The notes under the pieces are model-generated. The model was not told the DNA's origin. It did not search any database and saw only the letters and a program-made list of their open reading frames with translations. The position numbers were made by a program, and so were the translations under genes. DNA of 54,045 nt from DATJFQ01 sp035495555 (lineage in GTDB: Bacteria > Acidobacteriota > Vicinamibacteria > Vicinamibacterales > 2-12-FULL-66-21), in the NCBI GenBank assembly GCA_035495555.1, contig DATJFQ010000080.1, positions 1 through 54,045 of the forward strand, written 5' to 3'. Shown here piece by piece: positions 33,028 to 41,526 of this stretch (positions within the stretch are counted from its first letter, which is position 1; every line of letters starts with the position of its first letter).

Positions 33028-33503
33028 TGGCCGACGCGTTGTCGATCACCATTGGAGATCGGACGGCGACCGTCATGCCGTCGGGCAAAGGAGACGTCCG
33101 CGTAGGAGACGTGTCCCTCGATATTGCGTACGGTCCCACGCGCGGCGAAGTCGTCATCCGGGAGGACGGCCGTCAAACGCGTGCATTCGTCGTCCGGGCG
33201 GCCGACGCGACCTGGGTCTTTCACGAAGGGCGTATTTTTGTCGCCGGGGTGGAAGCGGAAGGCGCGTCGCGGCGACGCGCGCCGCACGGGCCCGGGTCAC
33301 TCATCGCACCGATGCCTGCGACCGTCATCGCGGTGAACGTCCGGGAGGGAGACGCCGTGAAGGCGGGCGACGTCCTGATCCTGCTCGAAGCGATGAAGAT
33401 GGAGCTGCCGCTGCGAGCCACCCATGATGCCGTGGTGTCGGCCGTGCACTGCAGCGCCGGCGATCTGGTGCAGCCCAATCTGCCGCTGGTCGACCTGACG
33501 TGA
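33027..33503 (+). CDS. Biotin carboxyl carrier protein of the split MCC alpha
   Basis: The 158-residue protein starts at ATG 33027, overlapping the carboxylase stop (TGATG). The N-terminal half (ATVMPSGKGDVRVGDVSLDI, VVIREDGRQTRAFVV) resembles the BT linker domain of acyl-CoA carboxylases. The C-terminal half is a biotinyl domain: LIAPMPATVIAVNVREGDAV and LILLEAMKMELPLRA with biotinyl-lysine 124, 34 residues before the C-terminus, the usual distance. It carries the carboxyl group between the biotin carboxylase and carboxyltransferase. Confidence 0.9.
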
Positions 33504-34399
33504 CGACCGTGCCCCGGCGCGTGCGCCTCGTCGAAGTCGGGCCGCGCGACGGGCTCCAGAACGAAGATGCGACGATTACCGCCGACGACAAAGTCGCGTT
33601 CATCGATCATTTGAGCGCGGCGGCATGTCCGGTGATCGAGGTCGGGGCGTTCGTCAGCCCGCGATGGGTGCCGCAGATGGCGGACACGGCGGAGGTGTTC
33701 AGCCGAATCACGCGGCGGGAGGGCACACGCTACACGGCACTCGTGCCGAACCTCGCAGGCCTCCAGCGCGCGATTGCGGCGCGCGTCGATGAGATCGCGA
33801 TCTTTGCGGCCGCGTCGGAGACGTTCAGCCGCCGGAACATCAACGAGACGATCGATGCGTCGCTCGAAACCTACCGCACGGTCTGCGCGGCGGCGCGCGC
33901 CGCATCGATCCCCGTGCGCGCCTACGTCTCTACCGCGTTTGGCTGCCCCTTCGAAGGAGCGGTCGACCCGGCCCGCGTCCGCGACGTCAGCGCCGCGCTG
34001 ATCGACATGGGGGCACGGGAGGTGTCGGTCAGCGACACCATCGGCATCGCCCATCCGGGACAGGTCCCCGTGGTGGTGTCCGCGGTTGCCGAACGCGTGC
34101 CGCTGGAGAAAATCGCCCTGCACTTCCACGACACGCGCGGGACGGCCCTCGCCAACGTGCTGACGGCCCTGCAACTCGGCGTCACCACCTACGACTCCTC
34201 CGCCGGCGGCCTTGGCGGCTGCCCCTACGCACCGGGCGCCACAGGCAATCTCGCTACCGAAGATCTGCTCTACATGCTCGACGGCCTCGGGATCGAAACC
34301 GGCGTGAGCCTGGCGAAGGTCCTCGCGGCGTCGCAGTTCATCGAGCAGCGCCTCGGCCATCCGCTCGCGTCGCGGTATGCGGCGGCTGTGAAGCGGTAA
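33500..34399 (+). CDS. liuE: Hydroxymethylglutaryl-CoA lyase
   Basis: This 299-residue TIM-barrel lyase splits HMG-CoA to acetoacetate and acetyl-CoA, the last step of the operon's pathway. Motifs are VEVGPRDGLQNE (substrate/metal site), EVGAFVSPRWVPQMAD, YVSTAFGCPFEG, DTIGIAHPGQ, metal-binding HFHDTRGTALAN and the signature GGLGGCPYAPGATGN with the active-site Cys. Start GTG 33500 overlaps the carrier-protein stop by 4 nt. It converges on the HhH-PHP gene with a 3-nt gap and no room for a conventional terminator. Confidence 0.93.
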   Translation: MTTVPRRVRLVEVGPRDGLQNEDATITADDKVAFIDHLSAAACPVIEVGAFVSPRWVPQMADTAEVFSRITRREGTRYTALVPNLAGLQRAIAARVDEIAIFAAASETFSRRNINETIDASLETYRTVCAAARAASIPVRAYVSTAFGCPFEGAVDPARVRDVSAALIDMGAREVSVSDTIGIAHPGQVPVVVSAVAERVPLEKIALHFHDTRGTALANVLTALQLGVTTYDSSAGGLGGCPYAPGATGNLATEDLLYMLDGLGIETGVSLAKVLAASQFIEQRLGHPLASRYAAAVKR

Positions 34400-34402
34400 C
34401 AC

Positions 34403-35536
34403 TCACCGGCGCCGTTCCGCCAGCCACTTGTCGAATTTCGCCTCGGGCCAACAGTTGACGATCCGCGACGCGGGGATGCCGGCGATGCGCGCGTGGGCGA
34501 TCGAGTAGTCGGTGAAGGGGAACTCGCGGATGCTGTGCGCATCGCTGTCGAGCGCAAACAGGCAGCCGGCGTCGAGCGCCAGCGACGCGAGCTCGTAATC
34601 CACGTCCTGACGATGCCAGTTGCCGTCGATCTCGATCGCAACCCGCAGCCGCGCGGCTTCGACAAAGACCTGTTCCCAATCGGCTGAGACGCCGGGACGT
34701 GAATTGAAAATGCGGCCCTGCGGATGCCCGAGGATCGCGACGCCCGGACCGCGCACCGCCGCAAGCATCCGGCCGGTCTGATCGTGCTCCTTGCGCAGCG
34801 CCGAGTGCGGCGACGCGATCACGTAGTCGAAGACGCGCCGTTCGCCGACGGAGAGATCGAGAGACCCGTCCGCGAGGATGTTGGCTTCGACGCCTTTGTA
34901 GACCCGCACGCGGCCGTCGAGCCGCTCGTTGAGCGCGTCGATTTCGCGATGCTGCAGCACCGCGTCCTGCATCGACATTCCCCGCGCGATCGGCAGCCCG
35001 TACGAGTGGTCGGTCACGCCGATGCGCCGCCATCCGAGCGCTTCGGCGCCTTCCGCCAGCGACGCGATCGACTCCACGCCGTCGCTCCACGTCGAATGCA
35101 TCTGCAGGTCGCCGAGAAACGTGTCGGGCCGCACGATCGTTGCGACCAGCGGGGCATCCAACGCCAGCATCATCGAGTGGCGGCTCAGGTAGGCGCGGCG
35201 GAATTGCCGTCGCTTGTGCACGTCGGCGCGCTTCGGCGAGGCCTCCACGGCTCTGGACACCGTTGCCGATTCGCCGGTCGCGACGACTTCCTCGATGATG
35301 CGCTCGCTGGCCCGGCCAAGATACGGCACGTCGCGCACGGTGCCCCGCGCCACCAGCTCCCGCAGGGATCCATCGAGTGCCGTGGCGATGACCTTGGCGG
35401 CACGCTTGTAGCCGAACGCGCTGCGGGCGGAACTCTGCAGAACAGCCATGTCGTAGAGGAATCCTGCCGCAACGATGTTGACGTCGTCGCGAATGTGGGT
35501 AAGCAGGTTCCTACGACCAAGCGCGACTGTGGGCAC
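34403..35536 (-). CDS. HhH-PHP domain protein (PolX-like, without polymerase domain)
   Basis: The protein has 377 residues. Residues 1-110 are helical and like the N-terminus of family X DNA polymerases, with helix-hairpin-helix features (AFGYKRAAKVIATAL, VRDVPYLGRASERIIEEVV). Residues 145-375 form a PHP phosphoesterase domain with metal ligands in GDLQMHSTWSDG, VTDHSYG, GVEANIL, ASPHSAL, ILGHPQG and LDSDAHS. In bacterial PolX the nucleotidyltransferase palm and fingers sit between these parts; here they are missing. It could be a DNA-end 3' phosphoesterase/exonuclease. The start is uncertain; downstream ATGs such as FLYDMAVL are possible. Confidence 0.8.
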   Translation of the reverse strand: MPTVALGRRNLLTHIRDDVNIVAAGFLYDMAVLQSSARSAFGYKRAAKVIATALDGSLRELVARGTVRDVPYLGRASERIIEEVVATGESATVSRAVEASPKRADVHKRRQFRRAYLSRHSMMLALDAPLVATIVRPDTFLGDLQMHSTWSDGVESIASLAEGAEALGWRRIGVTDHSYGLPIARGMSMQDAVLQHREIDALNERLDGRVRVYKGVEANILADGSLDLSVGERRVFDYVIASPHSALRKEHDQTGRMLAAVRGPGVAILGHPQGRIFNSRPGVSADWEQVFVEAARLRVAIEIDGNWHRQDVDYELASLALDAGCLFALDSDAHSIREFPFTDYSIAHARIAGIPASRIVNCWPEAKFDKWLAERRR

Positions 35537-35558
35537 CGCCCTTGCTCTCCTTCCTCAC

Positions 35559-37193
35559 GTGGACCGCTCGTTGCACAGGTCGCTCCGGCGGATCGGCGTC
35601 GTCGTGGTGGGGCTCGGCCTCTGCGCGACAAGCGCGTGCCGGCGCGCCCCGGCTGTGAGCACGCGCGCCGCTGTTCAACCGGATCTTCCTGCCGCTCTGC
35701 AAGCCGTACTTCGCGACAAGACGATCCCGTCCTTTGTCGTGCGCAGTGCCTCTGGACGCCATCTGTGGACCGCCACGCGTGAGTTCTATCAGAAAAGAGC
35801 CTTCGATCCAGTCTGGCGGAGCGCCGAATCCGCGAAACACGACGCCGACGAACTGATCGACGCGCTGGTGCACTCGGACCGCGACGCGCTCGACCCGGCG
35901 CGTTACCGCGCCGCTGAAGTCATTCGGTTGCGGCAGGACCTCGCCCGCAACCCGACCGACCAGAAAGACGCCCTCAGGTTCGCGCTGCTCGATGCGCGGC
36001 TCACCTATCTGTACCTGCAGTACGCAACCGATCTCACGACCGGCATCACCGACGCGCGGCATCGCTGGAAAATCCCGCCAATGCGGTTCGACGGGGCTGC
36101 GGCGCTCAGCGACGCCCTGACGCGGGACTGCGTCGGCCAGGCGCTCGTCGAACTGCAGCAGCGTGACCCGGACTATGCCGCGCTTCGCAACGCGCTGCAG
36201 CGCTACCGCACGATTGCGGCGCACGGCGGCTGGCCGTCGCTGCCGCCGGATATCCGGCTGAAGCCGGGCGCCCGCGGCGCAGCGGTCGCGCTGCTCGCAA
36301 AACGGCTCTCGATCACCGGCGACTATGCGGGACCAGGTGCACCAGCGTCGTACGACGCGCCTCTGCAGGACGCCGTCAAACGCTTCCAGCAGCGGCACGG
36401 CCTCACCCCCGATGGCGCGATCGGTCGACGCACCATTCAGGAACTGAACGTGCCCGCCGCCGCGCGCGTCCGCCAAATCGCGCTGAACATGGAGCGGTGG
36501 CGGTGGATCCCGCCGCGGCACGGCCGTCGCATCGTGGTGAACGTGCCGGAGTACCGCCTCGAAGTGCAGGACAGCAGCGGCGTCCCGCTGTCGATGCGGG
36601 TGGTGGTCGGGAAGAAGGACGCACAGACCCCCACGTTCAGCGGCGAGATGACATACCTCGTCTTTGCGCCGTTCTGGAACGTGCCGGCGGACATCGCTGA
36701 AAAGGAGACGGTCCCGTCACTGCTGAAGGACGCCGCGTTCCTGCAGCGAACCAACATGGAGATCGTCGACAAACGCGGACGGCACGTCGATCCGAACAAC
36801 GTGGATCTTTCCGACCCCAGGGGCTATCGGTTCCGCCAGCGCCCGGGCCGCACGAACTCGCTCGGGCTGGTGAAGTTCATGTTCCCGAATCCATACAACG
36901 TCTATCTGCACGACACGCCCGCAGACGCGCTGTTCACGCGCGAAACCCGAACGTTCAGCCACGGGTGCGTGCGCCTCGAAAAGCCGGAGAAGCTTGCCGC
37001 GTACGTGCTGGGCGGCCAACCCGAGTGGACAGAGGATCGGATTCGCGAAGCGATGAACGGGTCGGAACAGCAAACCGTCCGTTTGCGCGAGACGATTCCC
37101 GTCTACATCACCTACTTCACCGCCCGCGCGTCACGGGACGGCGGCGTCATGTTCTTCGGTGATGTCTACGGGCGCGACGGCGGCGCATCCTGA
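35559..37193 (+). CDS. L,D-transpeptidase with peptidoglycan-binding domain (YcbB-like)
   Basis: The protein has 544 residues from GTG 35559. A hydrophobic N-terminus (IGVVVVGLGLCATSAC) is a signal anchor or lipoprotein signal with an imperfect lipobox. A scaffold domain follows (FVVRSASGRHLWTATREFYQ, DRDALDPARYRAAEV), then a PG_binding_1 motif (DAVKRFQQRHGLTPDGAIGRRTIQELN), then the YkuD domain (IVVNVPEYRLEV) with catalytic Cys470 in SHGCVRLEKPEKLAAYVL. It forms 3-3 cross-links in peptidoglycan or attaches proteins to it in the periplasm. The start is placed between the two gene boundaries; further upstream starts would overlap the divergent HhH-PHP gene. Confidence 0.9.
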   Translation: MDRSLHRSLRRIGVVVVGLGLCATSACRRAPAVSTRAAVQPDLPAALQAVLRDKTIPSFVVRSASGRHLWTATREFYQKRAFDPVWRSAESAKHDADELIDALVHSDRDALDPARYRAAEVIRLRQDLARNPTDQKDALRFALLDARLTYLYLQYATDLTTGITDARHRWKIPPMRFDGAAALSDALTRDCVGQALVELQQRDPDYAALRNALQRYRTIAAHGGWPSLPPDIRLKPGARGAAVALLAKRLSITGDYAGPGAPASYDAPLQDAVKRFQQRHGLTPDGAIGRRTIQELNVPAAARVRQIALNMERWRWIPPRHGRRIVVNVPEYRLEVQDSSGVPLSMRVVVGKKDAQTPTFSGEMTYLVFAPFWNVPADIAEKETVPSLLKDAAFLQRTNMEIVDKRGRHVDPNNVDLSDPRGYRFRQRPGRTNSLGLVKFMFPNPYNVYLHDTPADALFTRETRTFSHGCVRLEKPEKLAAYVLGGQPEWTEDRIREAMNGSEQQTVRLRETIPVYITYFTARASRDGGVMFFGDVYGRDGGAS

Positions 37194-37215
37194 TGCGGGG
37201 CGACACGCCAGCCGC

Positions 37216-37578
37216 TTAGCAGAAAGGCGCGAGCGTTTCGAGCAGGATGTCGAGATCGATCGGCTTTGCGAGCCACGCGTCCGCGTCGATCGGCGGCACG
37301 CGATCGCGCGGCCCCGCGGCCGTGACGACGACGACCGGGATCTGTGACAGCGACGGATCGCTCCGCTGCTCCGCGCGGAATTGCCATCCGTCCATGACCG
37401 GCATCATCAGGTCGAGCAGAATGACCGAGGCTTCGTCGCCGGCCCGCAGCGCGTCGAGGGCTTCCCGTCCGTTTGCCGCCTTCTCCACTTCGTACCCTTC
37501 GAGCTCGAGAAAGCGCCCGAGCATCTCGCGCGTGTCGGGGTCGTCCTCGACGATGAGCACGCGGGCAGGCGGACGCAT
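37216..37578 (-). CDS. Stand-alone response regulator receiver (second of pair)
   Basis: The 120-residue single receiver domain starts at ATG 37578, sharing bases with the stop of the upstream receiver gene (TGATG). It has VLIVEDDPDT, phosphoacceptor Asp in VILLDLMMPVMDG, Thr in VVTAAG and Lys in WLAKPIDL. There is no output domain. Longer in-frame starts fall within the preceding gene. It probably acts as a phospho-relay or protein-interaction switch. Confidence 0.87.
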   Translation of the reverse strand: MRPPARVLIVEDDPDTREMLGRFLELEGYEVEKAANGREALDALRAGDEASVILLDLMMPVMDGWQFRAEQRSDPSLSQIPVVVVTAAGPRDRVPPIDADAWLAKPIDLDILLETLAPFC

Positions 37579-37985
37579 CAAGCGGAATGGGTATGGCGGC
37601 CGTTGGCGAGCAGCGACCGGATCGTGGATTCGAGGTCTTCCGGGAGACACGGCTTCGGGATGATCGCATCGCAGCCGGCGCGGTCGGCGCGCGACGGATC
37701 CTGCGTGAAGGGCGCGTACCCGGTGACCGCGATAATCGGGATGCGGGTGGTCCGCTCGTCAGCCTTGAGGCGGCGAGTCAGTTCGTAGCCGTCGATGCCG
37801 GGAATATTCAGATCCGTAACGATGGCGGCGGGCAGGACATCGAACGCCCGCTCGAGCGCCTGCAGGCCGTTGTGGGCCTGCTCCACCCGAAAGCCGGCCT
37901 GCTGGAGCCATTCCGCGTACATAAGACGGCCGTCCCGGTCGTCTTCGACCAGCAGCACGAGCGGATGCTCGACCGTGGTGCTCAC
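37578..37985 (-). CDS. Stand-alone response regulator receiver (first of pair)
   Basis: The 135-residue receiver domain starts at GTG 37985, where AGGGG precedes by 8 nt; a GTG at 38003 is possible. Motifs are VLLVEDDRDG, phosphoacceptor in AIVTDLNIPGIDG, AVTGYAPF and Lys in IIPKPCLPED. No output domain follows. It is translationally coupled to the next receiver. Neither a kinase nor an output partner is encoded nearby. Confidence 0.87.
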   Translation of the reverse strand: MSTTVEHPLVLLVEDDRDGRLMYAEWLQQAGFRVEQAHNGLQALERAFDVLPAAIVTDLNIPGIDGYELTRRLKADERTTRIPIIAVTGYAPFTQDPSRADRAGCDAIIPKPCLPEDLESTIRSLLANGRHTHSA

Positions 37986-38095
37986 GTCAAGGCCCCTGCG
38001 CACAGTATATCGGCATCCTCCAGGCCCGATGGCGTTCGTGCAGATGTGTGTTGATGAGCTATGCCGGCGCGGTCTCCTGACGCCGGATATCGCGG

Positions 38096-38101
38096 CATAA
38101 T
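38096..38101 (+). promoter_or_regulatory. -10 element before the 89-residue protein gene, leaderless
   Basis: CATAAT ends 6 nt before ATG 38108; there is no Shine-Dalgarno sequence. Confidence 0.45.
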
Positions 38102-38107
38102 CGATCC

Positions 38108-38377
38108 ATGTCCCACTTGTACGAAGACCGGGCAGCCACGCTGGGCCGCATCGGCGGGACGCTGGAGTCGCTCATCGATACGCTGAACACGATCCGTATG
38201 CAGTTGGCCGCCATGCCGGAGCGCGATCGTTCCGCCGCCCTCGGGCGCTACGCCTCCCTGCTCGAGCGCGCGCGCACGTGGCGCTGGTATCTCGAGGTTC
38301 AGCGCGAAGCGGTCGGCCTGACGCGGCACGACCTCATCGACCAGTTGTATCCCCTTCCGCCGGCGGAGCCGCTATGA
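38108..38377 (+). CDS. Small helical protein coupled to phosphofructokinase
   Basis: The 89-residue soluble protein is all-helical by appearance (LGRIGGTLESLIDTLNTIRM, RDRSAALGRYASLLERA, RTWRWYLEVQREAVGL) and ends LYPLPPAEPL. Its stop overlaps the phosphofructokinase start (ATGA), so the two are made together. No family recognised. It could be a regulator or stabiliser of the kinase, but only linkage supports that. Confidence 0.75.
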   Translation: MSHLYEDRAATLGRIGGTLESLIDTLNTIRMQLAAMPERDRSAALGRYASLLERARTWRWYLEVQREAVGLTRHDLIDQLYPLPPAEPL

Positions 38378-39654
38378 CGACACCGAAGCGCCTTGGTATC
38401 CTCGTGGGCGGCGGGCCCGCGCCCGGCATCAACAGCGTCATCAGTGCGGCGACAATCCGCGCCCGCCTCGAAGAGGTCGAGGTCATCGGGATCCGCGACG
38501 GCTTCGAGCGGATCATGCAGGGCGACGCGACGCACGTGCTCCCGCTCGACATCGACGCGGTCTCGCGGATGCATTTTCGGGGCGGCTCGTTCCTCGGCAT
38601 CTCACGCGCGAATCCCACGACCGATACGAAATATCTCGAGAACGCCGTCGAGGCGCTGAGGGCGATGGGCATCTCGATGCTCGTCACGATCGGCGGCGAC
38701 GACACGGCGTTCTCGGCGATGAGGCTCGAACAGCAGTCCGGCGGACGCATTCAGGTCGTGCACGTGCCCAAAACGATCGACGACGATCTGGATCTGCCGC
38801 CGCACGTCGATACCTTCGGGTTCCAGACGGCGCGCCACTACGGCGTCGAGATCGTCAAGAACCTGATGGTCGACGCGAAGACCACCTCGCGGTGGTATTT
38901 CGTGATCGCGATGGGTCGCAAGGCCGGCCACCTCGCGCTCGGCATCGGGAAGGCCGCGGGCGCCACGCTGACGCTCATCCCGGAGGAATTCGACGGCCAG
39001 CAGGTCGAACTCAGGACCATCGTCGACACGCTCGTCGGCGCGATGATCAAACGCTTGAGCTACGGGCGGCTCGACGGGGTCGCGGTTCTCGCCGAAGGGC
39101 TCGTTCTCGATTTGAGTCCGGCGGATCTCTCCGCGCTCGGCGAGGTGGAGCGCGACGCCCACGGACACGTGCGGCTCGCGGAAATCCACATCGGCGACAT
39201 CGTCAAGAATGCCGTCCGCAAGCGGCTGCGCGAACTGCACATGAACGCCACCGTGGCGACGAAGGATATCGGGTACGAGCTGCGCTGCGCGGATCCGATC
39301 CCGATGGACATGGAGTACACGCGCGACCTGGGGTATTGCGCGGCCAAGTACCTGTTGTCGGGCGGCAATGCCGTCATGATTTCGATGCAGGGCGGCCACT
39401 TCGTGCCGATCCCGTTTGCCGAGCTGATGGATCCCGCCACCGGGCGCACGCGTGTGCGGATGGTCGACATCCATTCGACCCGCTACGGCATTGCCCGGCG
39501 ATACATGATCCGTCTCCGCCGCGACGACTTCGAAGACGCCGAGGCGCTCGCGAATCTCGCCAGAACCGCGGGGATGACGCCCGAGGAGTTTCGCCGCGAA
39601 TTCGCCTATCTCGTCGAGCAGGAACCGGAGCCGCTCGCCATCGAACGCATGTAG
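38374..39654 (+). CDS. 6-phosphofructokinase, probably PPi-dependent
   Basis: The 426-residue protein has PFK motifs: LGILVGGGPAPGINSVI (7-23), MLVTIGGDDTAFSA with GGDD at 107-110, and PKTIDDDLDL at 132-140. ATP-dependent enzymes have GGDGS at the first site and lack the lysine of PKTID. Asp in the second GGDD position and this lysine are the established markers of pyrophosphate as phosphoryl donor. Substrate elements DTFGFQTARHYGVEIVKNL and AMGRKAGHLALGIGKAAGA follow. The reaction is fructose 6-phosphate to fructose 1,6-bisphosphate, reversible when PPi is used. ATG 38374 is coupled to the preceding small gene. Confidence 0.87.
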   Translation: MTTPKRLGILVGGGPAPGINSVISAATIRARLEEVEVIGIRDGFERIMQGDATHVLPLDIDAVSRMHFRGGSFLGISRANPTTDTKYLENAVEALRAMGISMLVTIGGDDTAFSAMRLEQQSGGRIQVVHVPKTIDDDLDLPPHVDTFGFQTARHYGVEIVKNLMVDAKTTSRWYFVIAMGRKAGHLALGIGKAAGATLTLIPEEFDGQQVELRTIVDTLVGAMIKRLSYGRLDGVAVLAEGLVLDLSPADLSALGEVERDAHGHVRLAEIHIGDIVKNAVRKRLRELHMNATVATKDIGYELRCADPIPMDMEYTRDLGYCAAKYLLSGGNAVMISMQGGHFVPIPFAELMDPATGRTRVRMVDIHSTRYGIARRYMIRLRRDDFEDAEALANLARTAGMTPEEFRREFAYLVEQEPEPLAIERM

Positions 39655-39678
39655 TATCCACCTGTCCCCAACCGCCGG

Positions 39679-39684
39679 TATCAT
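39679..39684 (+). promoter_or_regulatory. -10 element before the 97-residue protein gene, leaderless
   Basis: TATCAT ends 6 nt before ATG 39691; no Shine-Dalgarno sequence or -35 is apparent. Confidence 0.45.
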
Positions 39685-39690
39685 TCCCGC

Positions 39691-39984
39691 ATGGCAGAAC
39701 TCAAAAGCGCCTACGAACTCGCGATGGAGCGGCTCCGCAAGAAAGACGCCGACGAAGGGGTCGTCGAGCACAAGCTCACCGACGCGCAGAAAGCCGCTAT
39801 CGCGGAGGCCCGATCCATCCATGACGCCCGCGTGGCCGAACGGCAGATTCTCCATCGTCAGAAGGTCCTGACCACGTTCGACCCCGCCGAGCGCGAGACG
39901 ATCGACGAGCAGTACCGGCGCGATCTCGATCGATTCGCGAGCGACCGCGACGCAAAGATCCGGGCCATCCGGGAGTCGCGGTGA
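39691..39984 (+). CDS. Small charged coiled-coil protein of unknown function
   Basis: The 97-residue, highly charged helical protein (SAYELAMERLRKKDADEG, LTDAQKAAIAEARSIHDARV, IDEQYRRDLDRFASDRDAK) is probably one long coiled coil. It has no signal peptide. Its stop overlaps the GTG start of the M28 peptidase gene (GTGA). I do not recognise a characterised family; the regular helical sequence and coupling make it a credible gene. Confidence 0.75.
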   Translation: MAELKSAYELAMERLRKKDADEGVVEHKLTDAQKAAIAEARSIHDARVAERQILHRQKVLTTFDPAERETIDEQYRRDLDRFASDRDAKIRAIRESR

Positions 39985-41522
39985 CGCGGCGCCGATTGTG
40001 TGTCGCCGCGCTCGTGGCGGCCGTCCTCGTCACCCAGTCTGGAACGTCCAACAGCATCCTCGTCGCACAGGCTGTCACGCCTGCCGCTGCGGTGACCTTC
40101 GAACAGATCCGCCTCGAGGGAACGGACCGCTCGCAAATCGAATCGACGTTCGCGACGCTCACCGACGACATCGGCCCGCGCCTCACCGCCTCCCCTGCGT
40201 TCAAGCGGGCCGTCGAGTGGTCGCGCCAACGCATGCAGACGATCGGGCTCTCGAATCCGCACACGGAAAGCTGGCCGTTCGGCCGTGGATGGGTGCTCGA
40301 CGGGCTCACTATCGAGATGACCGAACCGCGGTTCGCGCCGCTCATCGGGTATGCGGAGGCCTGGTCGCCGTCAACCAGCGGCGACGTGACGGGCACGCCC
40401 GTGCTGATCGGCGGCAAGAGCGCAGCGGAGGTCGCGGCGATGCGCGATCGGCTGAAAGGCGCAATCGTGTTCATGCAGCCGGAAACCTCGTTCATCAAAG
40501 AGGACCGCCCGCAGCCGACCACAGCCGACGGCCCGGTGCGAACGGGGGCTCCGCCGTCGCCAGTGCGCCGGCAGGATCCCACCGAAGCCCTGCTAATCGC
40601 ACAGACCGTTCGCGATGCCGGTGCGGCACTCCTGGTGCGCACCAGCATCGGCGAACACGGCACCGTGTTCGTACAGCGACGCGACGAGGGGCCGGGCGCC
40701 GTCCCCGCAATCGTGATCGCCGGCGAGCACTACGACATGCTCGTTCGCATGGTGACACGCGGCCTGCCCGTGAAGCTGCATGTGAACGTCAAGTCGCACT
40801 ACGTCACTGACGACACAAACGGGTACAACGTCATCGGCGATATTGCTGGAACCGATCCGCAGCTCAAAGACGACGTGGTGATTCTTGGCGGGCACCTGGA
40901 CTCGTGGCACACGGCCGAAGGCGCCGCCGACAACGCGGACGGCGCGGCGTCGGTGCTCGAAGCGGCACGCATTCTCCGCGCGCTCGATGCGAGGCCAAAG
41001 CGCACCATCCGGTTCGCGTTGTGGGGTGGCGAGGAAGAGGGCCTGCTCGGATCGAAGGCGTACGTCAACGCACACTATGCAGGCGACGCGAACCGCGCGG
41101 CACGGGATCACGTGGTCGTTTACCTGAACGAGGATCCGGGCTATGGCCCCGTCTACGGCTGGTATCTGGAGAACACGCCCGCCGTACAGCCGCTGTTCGA
41201 CGCGTGGCTCGAGCCGTTGAAGGCGATCGGCGCGCGGCGGAACGTGCTCGCGGGCATCGGCGCCACCGACCATCTGAGCTTCAGGGACGCCGGGATCCCG
41301 GGGTTCAACGCGATCCAGGAATACGCGGATTACGACGTGCGGATCCATCACACGAACATGGACATGCCCGAGCGGCTGCGCCCGCAGGACCTGAAACAGT
41401 CGGCCGTCACACTCGCGTGGTTTGCCTGGCAGGCCGCCAACACGGACCAGCGGATTCCGAGGCCGCAGCAAGCCGACGGAGTAAAGCCCGGCGGAGCGCG
41501 GCCGCCGGGCGGCACGCATTAA
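39981..41522 (+). CDS. Secreted M28-family metallopeptidase
   Basis: The 513-residue zinc aminopeptidase-type protein has a signal peptide (LCVAALVAAVLVTQSGTSNS). A PA-like insert (about 130-250) precedes the catalytic domain. Co-catalytic zinc ligands are visible in ILGGHLDSWHTAEGAADNADGA (His, Asp), WGGEEEGLLGS (catalytic Glu and ligand Glu), YLNEDPGYG (Asp) and RIHHTNMD (His). Start GTG 39981 overlaps the previous stop. It probably trims peptides in the periplasm or outside the cell. The tail is Pro/Gly-rich (GARPPGGTH). Confidence 0.9.
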   Translation: MTRRRLCVAALVAAVLVTQSGTSNSILVAQAVTPAAAVTFEQIRLEGTDRSQIESTFATLTDDIGPRLTASPAFKRAVEWSRQRMQTIGLSNPHTESWPFGRGWVLDGLTIEMTEPRFAPLIGYAEAWSPSTSGDVTGTPVLIGGKSAAEVAAMRDRLKGAIVFMQPETSFIKEDRPQPTTADGPVRTGAPPSPVRRQDPTEALLIAQTVRDAGAALLVRTSIGEHGTVFVQRRDEGPGAVPAIVIAGEHYDMLVRMVTRGLPVKLHVNVKSHYVTDDTNGYNVIGDIAGTDPQLKDDVVILGGHLDSWHTAEGAADNADGAASVLEAARILRALDARPKRTIRFALWGGEEEGLLGSKAYVNAHYAGDANRAARDHVVVYLNEDPGYGPVYGWYLENTPAVQPLFDAWLEPLKAIGARRNVLAGIGATDHLSFRDAGIPGFNAIQEYADYDVRIHHTNMDMPERLRPQDLKQSAVTLAWFAWQAANTDQRIPRPQQADGVKPGGARPPGGTH

Positions 41523-41526
41523 TCCG

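Noticed and set aside
35475..35558. Earlier start for the L,D-transpeptidase
   Set aside because: The frame is open upstream but overlaps the divergent HhH-PHP gene start and places non-signal sequence before the hydrophobic leader; GTG 35559 gives a proper signal region.
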